Assembly: GCA_900549485.1 (NCBI GenBank)
Contig: UROG01000021.1
Span: 1 to 42,649 of the forward strand
DNA length: 42,649 nucleotides
Direction: 5' to 3'
From: an uncultured Eubacteriales bacterium
GTDB lineage: Bacteria > Bacillota > Clostridia > Oscillospirales > Oscillospiraceae
Numbering within the stretch: the first letter of the stretch is position 1; each line of letters opens with the position of its first letter. Position numbers and translations under genes: made by a program. Positions 15,928 through 25,169 of the stretch are shown here, piece after piece. The notes under the pieces were generated by a model. It saw only the letters and a program-made list of their open reading frames with translations. It had not been told where the DNA came from and did not search any database.

Positions 15928-17481
15928 TCAGTCTGTACCGTCAAAAAGCTCCTCCGCGCTGACGCCGTTTACGTATTGAAGCTTGTTTTTGACCGTTATG
16001 AACAATCGGCAGGCTGTGCCGGTGCTTGTTTTCATGTCGATATATGACGTGCCGTCCGTGCGCCAGAAATAAAACTGCGTTTTTGCGGGGATTTTCACGG
16101 CGGCCTGTGTTCCGCTTCCGGTGTCGGGATTGATGCTGACGGTGGAAAGCTCGTTCTTGCTTGTGAGTATCTGCGGGGAAGAGAGCAGATAGAAGCTGTC
16201 GCTGCTCTCCGGCATACCGTCGTTCCCGATACGGTAGGTTTTTATTCCGACCTGAGGATAGAGCAGCTTGCACAGCGTTCCCATCACGAAGCTGTCCGGA
16301 TTTGTAAGCACCGTGCGCCCCTCGCAGAAGCCGCTGTACGCGGCGGCGTGAAGGCTCGTCTCATACAGTCCGCCGACGAAGCCTGCACCGGTTTTATCGA
16401 GGCGGAATATATTGATGTAGCCGTAATCGTTCAGGTTTTCGCCGTCTATGAACAGATAATCCCGACCTAGTCCCGCATGGACAACATAGCACTCGTATGC
16501 CTTGAGCCCGGTCTTTGTACTTACGGATCTTCCGTTGACGGTTATGTTCAGCACATCGGAATAACCAAGCTCCTCGCTGTAGCTGTCGTCTACCTTGATC
16601 TCGTCGCTGACGCCGTTGAGATCGAGGTCAAAATTATAGCATTTCCCGTCAATGAGCGGGGATACATAGCTTGACGGAACGTCCGCATAGCTCTGGTTAA
16701 GAAGCTCCTGATAGTTGTCGAATCTCAGCGAAACCGTGAGAAGCCCTGCGTCATAGCCGGTCAGGTCATAGGGGTTGAAATATACCGTTATTCCCTGATA
16801 GTCAAGCGTCCACACGAACTGCGACGGTTCCTCCATATAACGGTTCAGCCCGTCCATGAGAGCCGTGAATCTGACGTCCGGATAGCCGTCGGCAAGACCT
16901 GTCTCCAGAACGTCGCGGAAAACCGCCATATCGTTTACAATGCTTCTTATATCAAGCTCCCGCCCCGAAACGGTGTCGCAGTTAAGGGACGAGTATGTAA
17001 TATCCTCATGATCGCTGCCGGAAAGCATGACCGAACGGCACAGAATACTCACCGCTCTGCTGTCGCTTCTCGGCAGAAAAACGGAAACGGTGCGGCCGTA
17101 AGGGACAAAGTCCTCCTTATCGGCAAAAAATGCATCCACGGCGGGGGCTGAAAGCTGCTCAAAAACCGTCTGACCGTTCTGTATGAACGCAGTGTTTACA
17201 TTGTCCAGCGTCCGCTTCAGCGCGGGATATTTTTCCGCGTCGTCGGCGGAAAGCTTGAGCACCGGATATTCAACGCTGCAAACGGAAATATCGTCCTGCG
17301 TCAGATCAAGGGTCTGCGTATTTTTAAAAAAACTCAGCGTTGAGGCGGGCTGCTTCAGCGTTTCAAGGGAAGCGGCCGACTGCTCCGACGTCTCCTCTTC
17401 AGGCACGTATACCGTTTTCTTTCCGCAGCCGCACAGGATAAGCGTCAGCGCGGCAAGCAGCAGGCAGAGCGATCTTTTCAT
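15928..17481 (-). CDS. Lipoprotein with DUF3298/RsiV-like domain
   Basis: 517 residues. Lipoprotein signal with the lipobox cysteine at C19 (LILCGCGKK). A region about 50-250 resembles DUF4163/DUF3298: ISVCSVEYPVLKLS, paired with YSSLNCDTVSGRELDIRSIV and a typical end FVWTLDYQGITVYFNPYDLTGYDAGLLTVSLRFD. DUF3298 occurs in RsiV, the lysozyme-sensing anti-sigma factor, but here there is no sigma factor beside it. The C-terminal half (about 275-517) has several beta-like repeats, including DLNGVSDEIKVDDS, and is not recognised. It is first in a three-gene transcript with the MotA/MotB-like pair, so it may be the outer-face sensor or cargo of that machine. Confidence 0.75.
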   Translation of the reverse strand: MKRSLCLLLAALTLILCGCGKKTVYVPEEETSEQSAASLETLKQPASTLSFFKNTQTLDLTQDDISVCSVEYPVLKLSADDAEKYPALKRTLDNVNTAFIQNGQTVFEQLSAPAVDAFFADKEDFVPYGRTVSVFLPRSDSRAVSILCRSVMLSGSDHEDITYSSLNCDTVSGRELDIRSIVNDMAVFRDVLETGLADGYPDVRFTALMDGLNRYMEEPSQFVWTLDYQGITVYFNPYDLTGYDAGLLTVSLRFDNYQELLNQSYADVPSSYVSPLIDGKCYNFDLDLNGVSDEIKVDDSYSEELGYSDVLNITVNGRSVSTKTGLKAYECYVVHAGLGRDYLFIDGENLNDYGYINIFRLDKTGAGFVGGLYETSLHAAAYSGFCEGRTVLTNPDSFVMGTLCKLLYPQVGIKTYRIGNDGMPESSDSFYLLSSPQILTSKNELSTVSINPDTGSGTQAAVKIPAKTQFYFWRTDGTSYIDMKTSTGTACRLFITVKNKLQYVNGVSAEELFDGTD

Positions 17482-17839
17482 GGCTCACCTCTCAAAGGTT
17501 ACATAATACTGTCATTAATGCTGTTATTATAGCAGAAAGAAAACCGCTTTTCCACATATATTTTTTTAATTTTTTGCCGCCGGAAAAAATGTTGGGCGGA
17601 GGCCTCCGGCAGCCGTAAAATTTTTTGTTAACGAAATTTGAAACTTCGGCGGAACATTTTCGGAAGCGTCCCGTCATAGAAAACACAGCAAGAGATTGAG
17701 GCGGATCGACAGCCTGCCGCGATATGACAAACAGGAAAATAATGTTTACGAAAAATTTTCAAAAAAGGTTGTCGCAATATCGAAGCTGTGGTATGATAAA
17801 GAGGTAAATTGTAAATAACCTCAAAGGGAGGACTTTTAT
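17482..17839. promoter_or_regulatory. Divergent intergenic region (358 bases)
   Basis: Contains the promoters of the leftward lipoprotein operon and the rightward surface-protein gene. A TATAAT on the minus strand lies near 17533-17523 with only a weak -35. The rest is AT-rich, and I see no RNA gene or repeat in it. Confidence 0.5.
17769..17797 (+). promoter_or_regulatory. Promoter of the BIG2 surface-protein gene
   Basis: TTGTCG (17769-17774), 17-base spacer, TATGAT (17792-17797); the ribosome site GGGAGG follows near 17825. Confidence 0.65.
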
Positions 17840-19639
17840 ATGAAAACCTTAAAGAAAGTATTGGCAATCGTACTTACTCTCTGCTCGCTCACAGCTATGC
17901 TGATGGTAGGCGCGTGGGCAGACGGGACGGTTTCGCCCAATCCCATCACTCTCAAAGTCGGTGAGACCGTAAACGTGACCGCAACGCCGAGCTATAATCC
18001 TTATCCGGCGGATAAGAACGATGTCTCGTTCAGCTGGAGCTGTGATTCGGTCAACGTGCAGATTGTTGATCCTACCGCACAGACCGCGAAGATAAAGGGC
18101 TTGGCAGAAGTTTCCAACGCACCTCTGAAATGCGTGATAACCTATACGGGGAAGGAAAATCCTACTCTGACCGCCACGGAAAATGCCGTTGCGACAGTCA
18201 CCGTTAATCCTGCCGTCATCGCGGTTACCAACGTTGTGATAAGCGGCGCTTCCAATATTTCTGTTGGCGCAACCGGTCAGCTCACTGCAACCGTATATCC
18301 TGAAACCGCAACAGATAAAAGCGTTGTATGGACGTCCAATAATACGGGCGTGGTCATGGTAAACAGCAGCGGCGGGATCACCGGCATTGCGGCAGGCAGC
18401 GCGAATATTACTGCGACCGCTTCCAACGGAGTGTCCGGCACCTGCACCGTTACCGTAAGCAATGTCCTCGTAAGCTCCGTGACCGTTACCCCTGCAAATG
18501 CAAGCATCATGGTCGGCGACACCGCTAATCTTACGGCGACTGTTCAGCCCGTAAACGCCGGCAATACGAACGTTGTCTGGGGCAGCAGCAATAACGCGGT
18601 TGCTACCGTAAATAACGGCGTTGTTACCGGCATCAGTGCAGGCACCGCGACGATCACCGCCACAGCGGCAGACGGCAGCGGACACAGCGCAAACTGCACT
18701 GTTACGGTCAGCGCCCCGATTCTTGTGGATTCTATTGCACTGAGCAAGACCTCGACCGAGCTTGCTGTCGGCTCCTCCGAAACTCTGACCGTCGCCGTTG
18801 CGCCGACGAATGCCAGCAACAAGACCATTAATTGGAGCAGCAATAATACCGCCGTAGCAACGGTAGATAACGGGACCGTAAGAGCCGTCAGTGCGGGTAC
18901 TGCTGTGATCACCGCCGCGGCGGCGGACGGCAGCGGCGTCTCCGCATCCTGCACCGTCACCGTCAAAGCGTCGGCAGCAAACACCTTTGCCATCTCCGAG
19001 ACCGCCGTAAACCTGACCGCGGGCAGCACCAAGCAGCTTTATACAAGACTTGACAGCGCCGATGTCACCGCCGGCACCTCATGGAGCAGCACCAACACCG
19101 CCGTTGCCACCGTTGTGAACGGTAAAGTCACCGCAAAGAGCGCCGGATCAGCCACCATTTCCGCAATCTTTGACGTCGGCGGCACCAGATATACCGCGTA
19201 CAGCACCGTAACCGTTACCGGCTACGCAGTGCAGCACCAGATCACCTACGGCAACTACTCCACCTTTGACGGCAAGAATCCTCTCTACTTCATGACGAAC
19301 GATCTTGCAAGCAACTTCAAGGGCGTGGCCGTTGACGGATATACTCTCACCAACGGCAATCAGTACTATGCAACCTCTTCGCCCGACGGACACATCCTTG
19401 TGGCGCTTAATCCCGCATATCTCAAGATGCTCTCCAGCGCCAGCGCGCACACCATCCAGATCGGTTCTGCAAACGGTATCGCTCAGGGCTACTTCAAGCT
19501 CTACGGCACCTCCTACAACATCTACGGCGTAAAAACCGGCGATGAAAGCAACCCCGGTCTGTGGGCGGCTCTCTGCTTCATGGCTTTCCTCGGCGCGGCC
19601 GCGATAGTTGTCAAGAGACGCAGAGATATCCTCGGATGA
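17840..19639 (+). CDS. Secreted BIG2-repeat surface protein with KTGD-type sorting tail
   Basis: 599 residues. Signal peptide 1-28 (LTLCSLTAMLMVGAWAD). A first Ig-like region (30-125) is followed by four BIG_2 domains (about 130-205, 208-285, 292-370, 375-450) with the repeated pattern VxWxSSNxxVATVxxGxVxGxxAGxAxITA. Next is a Clostridial surface domain (about 460-555: STFDGKNPLYF, FKGVAVDGYTL, LKMLSSASAHTIQI). The end is YGVKTGDESNPG, a hydrophobic helix, then KRRRD. This is the layout of a cell-wall sorting signal with a KTGD motif in place of LPxTG. It is likely an adhesin or wall component anchored by a sortase not in view. It has its own promoter and terminator. Confidence 0.9.
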   Translation: MKTLKKVLAIVLTLCSLTAMLMVGAWADGTVSPNPITLKVGETVNVTATPSYNPYPADKNDVSFSWSCDSVNVQIVDPTAQTAKIKGLAEVSNAPLKCVITYTGKENPTLTATENAVATVTVNPAVIAVTNVVISGASNISVGATGQLTATVYPETATDKSVVWTSNNTGVVMVNSSGGITGIAAGSANITATASNGVSGTCTVTVSNVLVSSVTVTPANASIMVGDTANLTATVQPVNAGNTNVVWGSSNNAVATVNNGVVTGISAGTATITATAADGSGHSANCTVTVSAPILVDSIALSKTSTELAVGSSETLTVAVAPTNASNKTINWSSNNTAVATVDNGTVRAVSAGTAVITAAAADGSGVSASCTVTVKASAANTFAISETAVNLTAGSTKQLYTRLDSADVTAGTSWSSTNTAVATVVNGKVTAKSAGSATISAIFDVGGTRYTAYSTVTVTGYAVQHQITYGNYSTFDGKNPLYFMTNDLASNFKGVAVDGYTLTNGNQYYATSSPDGHILVALNPAYLKMLSSASAHTIQIGSANGIAQGYFKLYGTSYNIYGVKTGDESNPGLWAALCFMAFLGAAAIVVKRRRDILG

Positions 19640-19665
19640 ACAAAACCCGATAATCTGATATAATC

Positions 19666-19700
19666 AAAAACCACCGGTTGAGCCGGTGGTTTTGATTTTT
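19666..19700 (+). terminator. Terminator between convergent genes
   Basis: ACCACCGG / CCGGTGGT stem with a short loop, preceded by AAAAA and followed by TTTTGATTTTT. It should work in both directions, for the surface protein and for the uridine-kinase-like gene. Confidence 0.9.
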
Positions 19701-19713
19701 ATCTTAGCTTTAC

Positions 19714-20646
19714 TCAGGAGTATATTCCGCCGCCGATGAACTCTCTTATCATTGCATCCTCCGCAACAAGGGATTCGTCGATATCGCCGAAAAGCTGCAA
19801 AGCGGGAAGCACCTCACGCAGCTCATCGAAGCGCTCTATCCCTTCGGGAATGTTTTTGAAAAGCTCCGTTGCCACATGGTTCATAACCGGCAGCTCATAG
19901 GAAAACGAGGTATCGAACTGATAATTTGCCTTATCCTTATACGGCGAGATGTAGAGCTTTTCCCCGCGCCGCACATTTGCCCACATACCCAGCGTCTCCG
20001 CGCTGCCGCAGCCGCGGAAGAGATAGTCTCTCACTGTTCTGCGCACAAGACGGAACCATGTGTGCCTGAAAACGACCCTGCCGTTAAATGCAACGTCGGT
20101 TCGTGCGGATATGTAGAGCTTGAACGCGTCCGGATGACGGTCGGTGACCTTATCGTTGAGCGCGTGTATGCCCTCAAAAATGACGACCTCGTCCTTGCCG
20201 GGCTTTATGGACTTTGACGGCTCCTGTATTCTCATTTTGCGTGAAAATTCGTATTTCGGCACATATATCCGCTCACCGGCGGCAAGCATATCAAAATGCC
20301 GGTTAAGAAGCTCGGTGTCGAGGCAGAGCGGGGATTCAAGATCCATATCGCCCTCAGGCGTGCGCGGCACGGTCAGGGGGTCGATCGTGTTGAAATAATC
20401 GTCCATGGCCACGTAGTGTGTGCCGATGCCAAGCTCATTGAGCGCCTGTGCGATCTTCATGGAAGTCGTCGTTTTGCCTGAGCCTGACGGACCCGAGAGC
20501 AGGACGATAGGGCTTTTGCTTCGGTTTTCCGCAATTTTCTCTGCTGCGGTCCTTACCTTGCGTTTATATTCGTTATCTGCCTCCTCTATCATCCCTTTCG
20601 GATCGGAGACGGTTCTGAGATTGATCTCACTCAGGGAATATGCCAT
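19714..20646 (-). CDS. Uridine kinase-like / phosphoribulokinase-family P-loop kinase
   Basis: 310 residues. Walker A LSGPSGSGKTTTS near 50-62, then HYVAMDDYFNTIDP, YVPKYEFSRKMRI, VVIFEGIHALND, and an arginine-rich lid FRLVRRTVRDYLFRG. These are the landmarks of the uridine kinase/PRK family. The protein is longer than Udk (about 210), as are many Clostridial 'nucleoside kinase' relatives of unproved substrate. The ATG follows the hemZ stop with no gap, and its ribosome site (GGAGG) lies within the end of hemZ, so the two are coupled. It ends at the shared terminator. The substrate is not evident from the sequence. Confidence 0.88.
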   Translation of the reverse strand: MAYSLSEINLRTVSDPKGMIEEADNEYKRKVRTAAEKIAENRSKSPIVLLSGPSGSGKTTTSMKIAQALNELGIGTHYVAMDDYFNTIDPLTVPRTPEGDMDLESPLCLDTELLNRHFDMLAAGERIYVPKYEFSRKMRIQEPSKSIKPGKDEVVIFEGIHALNDKVTDRHPDAFKLYISARTDVAFNGRVVFRHTWFRLVRRTVRDYLFRGCGSAETLGMWANVRRGEKLYISPYKDKANYQFDTSFSYELPVMNHVATELFKNIPEGIERFDELREVLPALQLFGDIDESLVAEDAMIREFIGGGIYS

Positions 20647-22125
20647 TTATTTTACCTCCGTTTTATAGAACCTGCTTATTTCTTCCTTTGAATGACAGGT
20701 CTTTTCGATGCTGTTTATATACTCAAGCGGGTATTTCGGCGCCATAAGCCTCAGATTGCGGCTATCGCCGGGGCAGACAAGCTTTGTTGAACCGCCGCCG
20801 CCGACCGCAAGGATGCTGCATAGCTCTTCCATTATGAATATGTTGTACAGGTTTACATAACCTTTCTTTGCCCAGCCGACATTTTCAAAGCCGCCGGACA
20901 TGAATTTCTGACGGTATAGGTAGTACGGGAAGTACCCCGCCCCCTCAAGACGACTGCGGGAGCTGTCAAGCATATCGCCGACTTCGGCGGCGGTAGGCAG
21001 GGGAGAGCCTTCAAGCGTGATTTTTGAACCTTTTTTCAGCGCCAGAGTGTGGATTGTGATATTCTCCGGCGAAAGCGCAAGCACCTTGGACAGCGTTTCG
21101 GAAAAGCCCTCGGCGCTGTCGTCGGGAAGTCCTGCGATAAGATCCATATTGACGGCAAAGCCGCCGACCTTGCGCACAAGCGCGATGGCGTCGATAATAT
21201 CCTGCGCCGTGTGCCTGCGCCCGATGGTTTCAAGCACTCTGTCGCACATTGTCTGCGGATTGACGCTGACCCTGTCAACGCCGTGACGGCGAAGGACTGC
21301 AAGCTTCTCCTCCGTGATCGTGTCGGGTCTTCCCGCTTCCACCGTGTATTCGCGCAGAGCCGAAAGATCAAAGCTCTCCGCGATAAGTGCGCAGAGTGTG
21401 TCAAGCTGTGCGGCGGAAAGGGTGGTCGGCGTGCCGCCGCCCATGTAGATCGAGATGACGCGCAGGCCGTTTTTTCGCACCTGTTCTGCAAGCGCGGCTA
21501 TCTCCTTATAAAGCGCCTCAAGAAACGGCGGGATGAGCTTCATGCTCTTTTCAACGGATTGACTTACGAAGCTGCAATAGGCGCACCTTGTGGGGCAGAA
21601 CGGGATGCCGACATACAGACAGACGTCTCTTTTCGCAAGGCTTTTTTCGGCTTTTACGGTCTCAAGGCTCGTTTGCAGGCACAGCCTTGCCCTTGACTCT
21701 GAGACGTCGTATTTCTTCATAAAAGCTTTTACGGCGTCTTCATTGCTCAGCCCCTCTTCAAGCAGCGGGGTGAACACCTTTCCCGGACGTACTCCGGAAA
21801 GCGATCCCCATGCCGGCCGCTCCACACCGGAACGAAGCGCTGCGCGGTAAACGGCGTTTTTCACAAGGCTCTGACAAATGCGGTCCCTGAGCAGGGGGGA
21901 GGATATTTCGGACTTTTTGCAAGCGGATCTGCCGAGACGGCAGACGCCGCCGAGAACTATTCTGCATACGGCTGTCACGAATACCCCGCCCTCGCTCAGC
22001 CTTATTTCAAATCTGTCTCCGACCGGCTTTCCGTCGGGGTATTCCGGCCGCTCCGACGGAAAGAGCGTGAGCAGCATCTGCTCAACGGCATATTTGTAGT
22101 CATGCCCGTACAGGTATAATTTCAT
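20647..22125 (-). CDS. hemZ: HemZ: oxygen-independent coproporphyrinogen III dehydrogenase-like radical SAM enzyme
   Basis: 492 residues from the ATG at 22125, chosen because AGGAG lies 6 bases upstream; an in-frame start at 22173 adds an arginine-rich run and has no ribosome site. After an N-terminal alpha/beta part of about 165 residues comes the radical SAM cluster site CPTRCAYCSF near 174-183 (CxxxCxxC). YMGGGTPTTLSAAQL and VEAGRPDTI follow, as in HemN/HemZ. The N-terminal part and motifs fit HemZ of Bacillus and Clostridia rather than HemN or HemW. It would convert coproporphyrinogen III to protoporphyrinogen IX without oxygen, though no other haem genes are here. HemZ-like proteins in haem-lacking Clostridia may do something else. 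Confidence 0.9.
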   Translation of the reverse strand: MKLYLYGHDYKYAVEQMLLTLFPSERPEYPDGKPVGDRFEIRLSEGGVFVTAVCRIVLGGVCRLGRSACKKSEISSPLLRDRICQSLVKNAVYRAALRSGVERPAWGSLSGVRPGKVFTPLLEEGLSNEDAVKAFMKKYDVSESRARLCLQTSLETVKAEKSLAKRDVCLYVGIPFCPTRCAYCSFVSQSVEKSMKLIPPFLEALYKEIAALAEQVRKNGLRVISIYMGGGTPTTLSAAQLDTLCALIAESFDLSALREYTVEAGRPDTITEEKLAVLRRHGVDRVSVNPQTMCDRVLETIGRRHTAQDIIDAIALVRKVGGFAVNMDLIAGLPDDSAEGFSETLSKVLALSPENITIHTLALKKGSKITLEGSPLPTAAEVGDMLDSSRSRLEGAGYFPYYLYRQKFMSGGFENVGWAKKGYVNLYNIFIMEELCSILAVGGGGSTKLVCPGDSRNLRLMAPKYPLEYINSIEKTCHSKEEISRFYKTEVK

Positions 22126-22176
22126 CTCTTGACTCCTGCGGCGCGGTGCAGTACGGCGCCAATAAAATTTCACTCT

Positions 22177-22182
22177 ATTATA
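22177..22182 (-). promoter_or_regulatory. Candidate -10 of the hemZ promoter
   Basis: Perfect TATAAT on the minus strand about 50 bases upstream of the hemZ start. The -35 region 17 bases further up (TTTTCT) is poor, so activation or a weak promoter is possible. Confidence 0.4.
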
Positions 22183-22307
22183 CCATCTGAAACCGGCAAA
22201 GAAAAGGGCGTAAAATTCAAGAAATCCGGTATAGGTATGTGAAACGGAAAATATCCGGGAAAAATATGTATCCGGTCAAAATTTTCGGAAAAATCCGAAA
22301 AAATTTA

Positions 22308-22337
22308 TTGCAAATTCACGTTGAAATGTTGTATTAT
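22308..22337 (+). promoter_or_regulatory. Promoter of the CarD-family gene
   Basis: TTGCAA (22308-22313), 18-base spacer, TATTAT (22332-22337), 33 bases ahead of the ATG. Confidence 0.6.
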
Positions 22338-22370
22338 ACATATATAAGCAATAAAATTGGGGTAGATTAT

Positions 22371-22868
22371 ATGTTTGAAATAGGAGAAAAGATCGTATAC
22401 GGAGAAAACGGAGTCTGCACGGTGGAAAAAATCGCCCCTTTGAATATGCGGGGGGCGTCCGCGGAGAAACTTTATTATTACCTCACCCCTCTTATCGGCA
22501 GCGGAACCTATTTTACGCCTGTGGATTCGACGGCTTTTATGCGCCCTGTGATCAGTCGGGACGAAGCGGACAGCTTTATCCTCACCATTCCTGATATCGC
22601 GCCCGCGATATGCACGGACAGCCGCTTCAATCATGTCGAGGCTTTTTATAAGGAGCTTTTTAAACAGCACAGCAATGAGGCGCTTGTCGCGCTCATCAAG
22701 GGGCTGAGGGAGCGCATCGGCGACAAAAAGAACAAGAGCAGCCGGGCGGAGGCCACTATGAAACGCGCACGCGAAATGCTCCACGGCGAATTGTCCGTGG
22801 CGCTCGGAATAGCCTATGAAGAAGTGGAGCAGTACATAGCGGAGAAAATAGACGGTACTGATGCCTGA
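22371..22868 (+). CDS. CarD family transcriptional regulator
   Basis: 165 residues from ATG 22371 (GGGGTAG upstream); a longer frame reaching to 22239 has no ribosome site and would include the promoter. The start MFEIGEKIVYGENGVCTVEKI is the CarD/TRCF RNA-polymerase-interaction domain. A helical C-terminal DNA-binding part follows (about 70-160; KKNKSSRAEATMKRAREMLHGELSVALG). CarD proteins bind the RNA polymerase beta subunit and steady open promoter complexes; in Firmicutes several paralogs control growth and stress genes. It lies 130 bases upstream of the aminotransferase and diverges from hemZ. Confidence 0.92.
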   Translation: MFEIGEKIVYGENGVCTVEKIAPLNMRGASAEKLYYYLTPLIGSGTYFTPVDSTAFMRPVISRDEADSFILTIPDIAPAICTDSRFNHVEAFYKELFKQHSNEALVALIKGLRERIGDKKNKSSRAEATMKRAREMLHGELSVALGIAYEEVEQYIAEKIDGTDA

Positions 22869-22997
22869 GCGTTATGAGGCTTGTTTTGCCCTCCGGGTCT
22901 TGTCGGCTCAGGGGGCTTTTGCTTTAGCGGCAAGCGTCAGTCACCGCTTGTCTGCTCTTAACAATACGAAATTTAAAATTCCGGGGAGGAAAAGAAA

Positions 22998-24176
22998 ATG
23001 TTGTCAGGTCAGTCGCTTGCATTCGGGCAGACAAGAAGCTGCATCCGTGAGCTTATGGAATACGGTATGCGCCGCAAGGCAGAGATCGGGGCGGATAAGG
23101 TGTTCGATTTCTCGATAGGCAATCCGAGCATTCCTGCACCGACGTGCGTAAATGATACGATAAAGGAACTGCTTGAAGGGGACAGCGTGGTTCTTCACAG
23201 CTATACCCCGGCGGCGGGGCTTCCGGCGCTGCGCAGGCTTATTTCCGAAAAGATAAACGCCCGTTACGGGACGAATACTGAATCTGCCGACGTTTATGTC
23301 ACCTGCGGCGCGGCGGCAGGGCTTGCGATCGCCCTTCGCGCAATGCTGCTTGAGGGGGAGGAGGTCATCACCTCCGCTCCGTTTTTTCCGGAGTACCGGG
23401 TATTTACGGAAGCCTGCGGCGCAAAGCTCATTGCGATAGCGCCGGATAAGAATTTTATGATAGACATTGATGCGCTCAGAGCCGCGCTTTCCGAAAAGAC
23501 GAAGGCGGTCATCATTAATTCTCCCAATAACCCATCCGGCGCGATTTTGAGCGCGGATAATATGAAAGCCGTCGCCGCCGTACTCAGGGAGCATAAGGAA
23601 AAAACCGGCAATACCGTTTTTGCAATAAGCGATGAACCGTACAGGGAGCTTGTTTATGACGGCGCGGAGGTTCACTGTATGCTTGAATACTATGACGATA
23701 CCGTGTTCTGTTATTCCTTCAGCAAGACCCTCTCCCTTCCGGGGGAGCGCATAGGCTACCTCGCCGTGAGCGGCAGAATGGCCTGCCGCGAGGATATGTG
23801 CGCCGCTATCGCCGGTGCGGGCAGGGCGCTCGGCTATGTCAACGCGCCGTCGCTTTTCCAGCAGGTCATTCTCCGCTGCATCGACGCGGCATCCGATATA
23901 TCAAGGTACAGGGAAAACCGCGATCTGCTCTGCGGGATAATGGATGGGTGCGGATATGAATACATTATGCCGCAGGGGGCGTTCTACCTCTTTGTAAAAT
24001 CGCCGGAGCCGGACGCAAAGGCGTTCAGCGAAAGGGCAAAAAAATATGAGCTGCTGCTTGTCCCGGGGGATGATTTCGGCTGCCCCGGCTATGTCCGCCT
24101 TGCCTATTGCGTGTCAAAAGATATGATCGCCGCCTCGAAGGACGCTTTTGAGGCGCTTATGGCCGAGTATAGGTAA
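22998..24176 (+). CDS. Class I/II PLP-dependent aminotransferase
   Basis: 392 residues, full length for the aspartate aminotransferase fold. FSIGNPSIPAP near 38, TCGAAAGLAIALRAM (cofactor phosphate site), INSPNNPSGAIL near 174 (Asn-Pro of the substrate pocket), SDEPYRELVYDG, and the PLP lysine K243 in YSFSKTLSLPGERIGY. A C-terminal arginine for the alpha-carboxylate is probably in YVRLAYC. It transfers amino groups between an amino acid and a keto acid; the GNPS opening and fold I resemble aspartate or aromatic aminotransferases, but the substrate cannot be fixed. GGGGAGG precedes the ATG. The next gene begins 10 bases after its stop. Confidence 0.92.
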   Translation: MLSGQSLAFGQTRSCIRELMEYGMRRKAEIGADKVFDFSIGNPSIPAPTCVNDTIKELLEGDSVVLHSYTPAAGLPALRRLISEKINARYGTNTESADVYVTCGAAAGLAIALRAMLLEGEEVITSAPFFPEYRVFTEACGAKLIAIAPDKNFMIDIDALRAALSEKTKAVIINSPNNPSGAILSADNMKAVAAVLREHKEKTGNTVFAISDEPYRELVYDGAEVHCMLEYYDDTVFCYSFSKTLSLPGERIGYLAVSGRMACREDMCAAIAGAGRALGYVNAPSLFQQVILRCIDAASDISRYRENRDLLCGIMDGCGYEYIMPQGAFYLFVKSPEPDAKAFSERAKKYELLLVPGDDFGCPGYVRLAYCVSKDMIAASKDAFEALMAEYR

Positions 24177-24186
24177 TACCGGCGGT

Positions 24187-25143
24187 ATGGAGCTGTATTT
24201 TGCCCCCATGGAGGGAGTTACCGGATATATTTACCGGCAGGTGCATCATGCCGTGTTCAGCGGTGCGGACGAATATTGGGCGCCGTTTATCGCGCCCGAC
24301 AGCGCGGGAAAGTTCAAGGCCGGAAGCATGAGAGAGGTCTTGCCGGAGAATAACGACGGGATAAAGCTGATCCCGCAGGTGCTTGCCAATAATCCGGAGG
24401 CGTTCCTCGCTGTCGCACGGGAGCTTGAGGCGATGGGCTACCGCGAGGTGAATTTAAATGCCGGCTGCCCGTCGGGAACTGTTTTTGCCAAGCACAAGGG
24501 TGCGGGGATGCTTACGGATGCCGCGGCGCTTGACGCGTTTCTCGATACGGTTTTTTCGCGCTGTCCCATAGCCGTCTCGGTAAAAACGAGACTCGGCGCG
24601 GAGAAAACGGACGAATTTGAACGTCTTCTGGAAGTTTACGGCAAATATCCGTTCAGCCGCGTGATCGTCCATACCCGCTGCCGGAGCGGGATGTACAAAA
24701 GCCCTACAAGCCCGGAAAGCTTTGCACCCGCGCTTGAGCTGTTCGGAAAACGCGCCTGCTACAACGGAAATATCACAGATGTAAATAAATATAATGCGCT
24801 TGTGCAAATGTATCCGGCGCTCGCGTCGCTTATGCTGGGCAGAGGACTTGCTGCAAACCCCGCGCTTGCACGGCAGCTTCGCGGCGGCGGACGGCTTGAG
24901 CGTGATGAGCTGAAGCAGTTTCATGACACGCTGGTGGACAGAACTCTCTCCTCCGGCCTGTGCGAGGTCTATACCGTGGGGCGCATGAAGGAGCTGTGGT
25001 TCTATATGTCGAGTATGTTCGTCAACTGTGAAAAGCAGGTTAAAGCGATAAAGAAGGCAAAGCATATTGATGAATATAATGCCGCCGTAAACGCCCTTTT
25101 TTCATCGTGCGAATTTGACGGCAGCGCCGCCTTCCCGGTATAA
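24187..25143 (+). CDS. tRNA-dihydrouridine synthase family protein
   Basis: 318 residues from ATG 24187. FAPMEGVTGYIYR (FMN-binding start), VNLNAGCPSGTVFAKHKGAGML with the catalytic proton donor Cys94, SVKTRLG, IVHTRCRSGMYK, CYNGNITD and LMLGRGLAANPAL are in the order and spacing of Dus enzymes. It reduces uridine to dihydrouridine in tRNA loops using FMN and NADPH. The motif GCP is intact, so it is probably active. The start has only a weak ribosome site 10 bases after the aminotransferase stop, so it is likely translated by coupling. Which uridine it modifies is unknown. Confidence 0.92.
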   Translation: MELYFAPMEGVTGYIYRQVHHAVFSGADEYWAPFIAPDSAGKFKAGSMREVLPENNDGIKLIPQVLANNPEAFLAVARELEAMGYREVNLNAGCPSGTVFAKHKGAGMLTDAAALDAFLDTVFSRCPIAVSVKTRLGAEKTDEFERLLEVYGKYPFSRVIVHTRCRSGMYKSPTSPESFAPALELFGKRACYNGNITDVNKYNALVQMYPALASLMLGRGLAANPALARQLRGGGRLERDELKQFHDTLVDRTLSSGLCEVYTVGRMKELWFYMSSMFVNCEKQVKAIKKAKHIDEYNAAVNALFSSCEFDGSAAFPV

Positions 25144-25169
25144 ACCGGAAAATCATATATCGAAAAACT

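Noticed and set aside
13989..17481. Zorya anti-phage system
   Set aside because: MotA/MotB-like genes fit ZorA/ZorB only in general type; there is no zorC, zorD or zorE, and the third gene is a DUF3298 lipoprotein.
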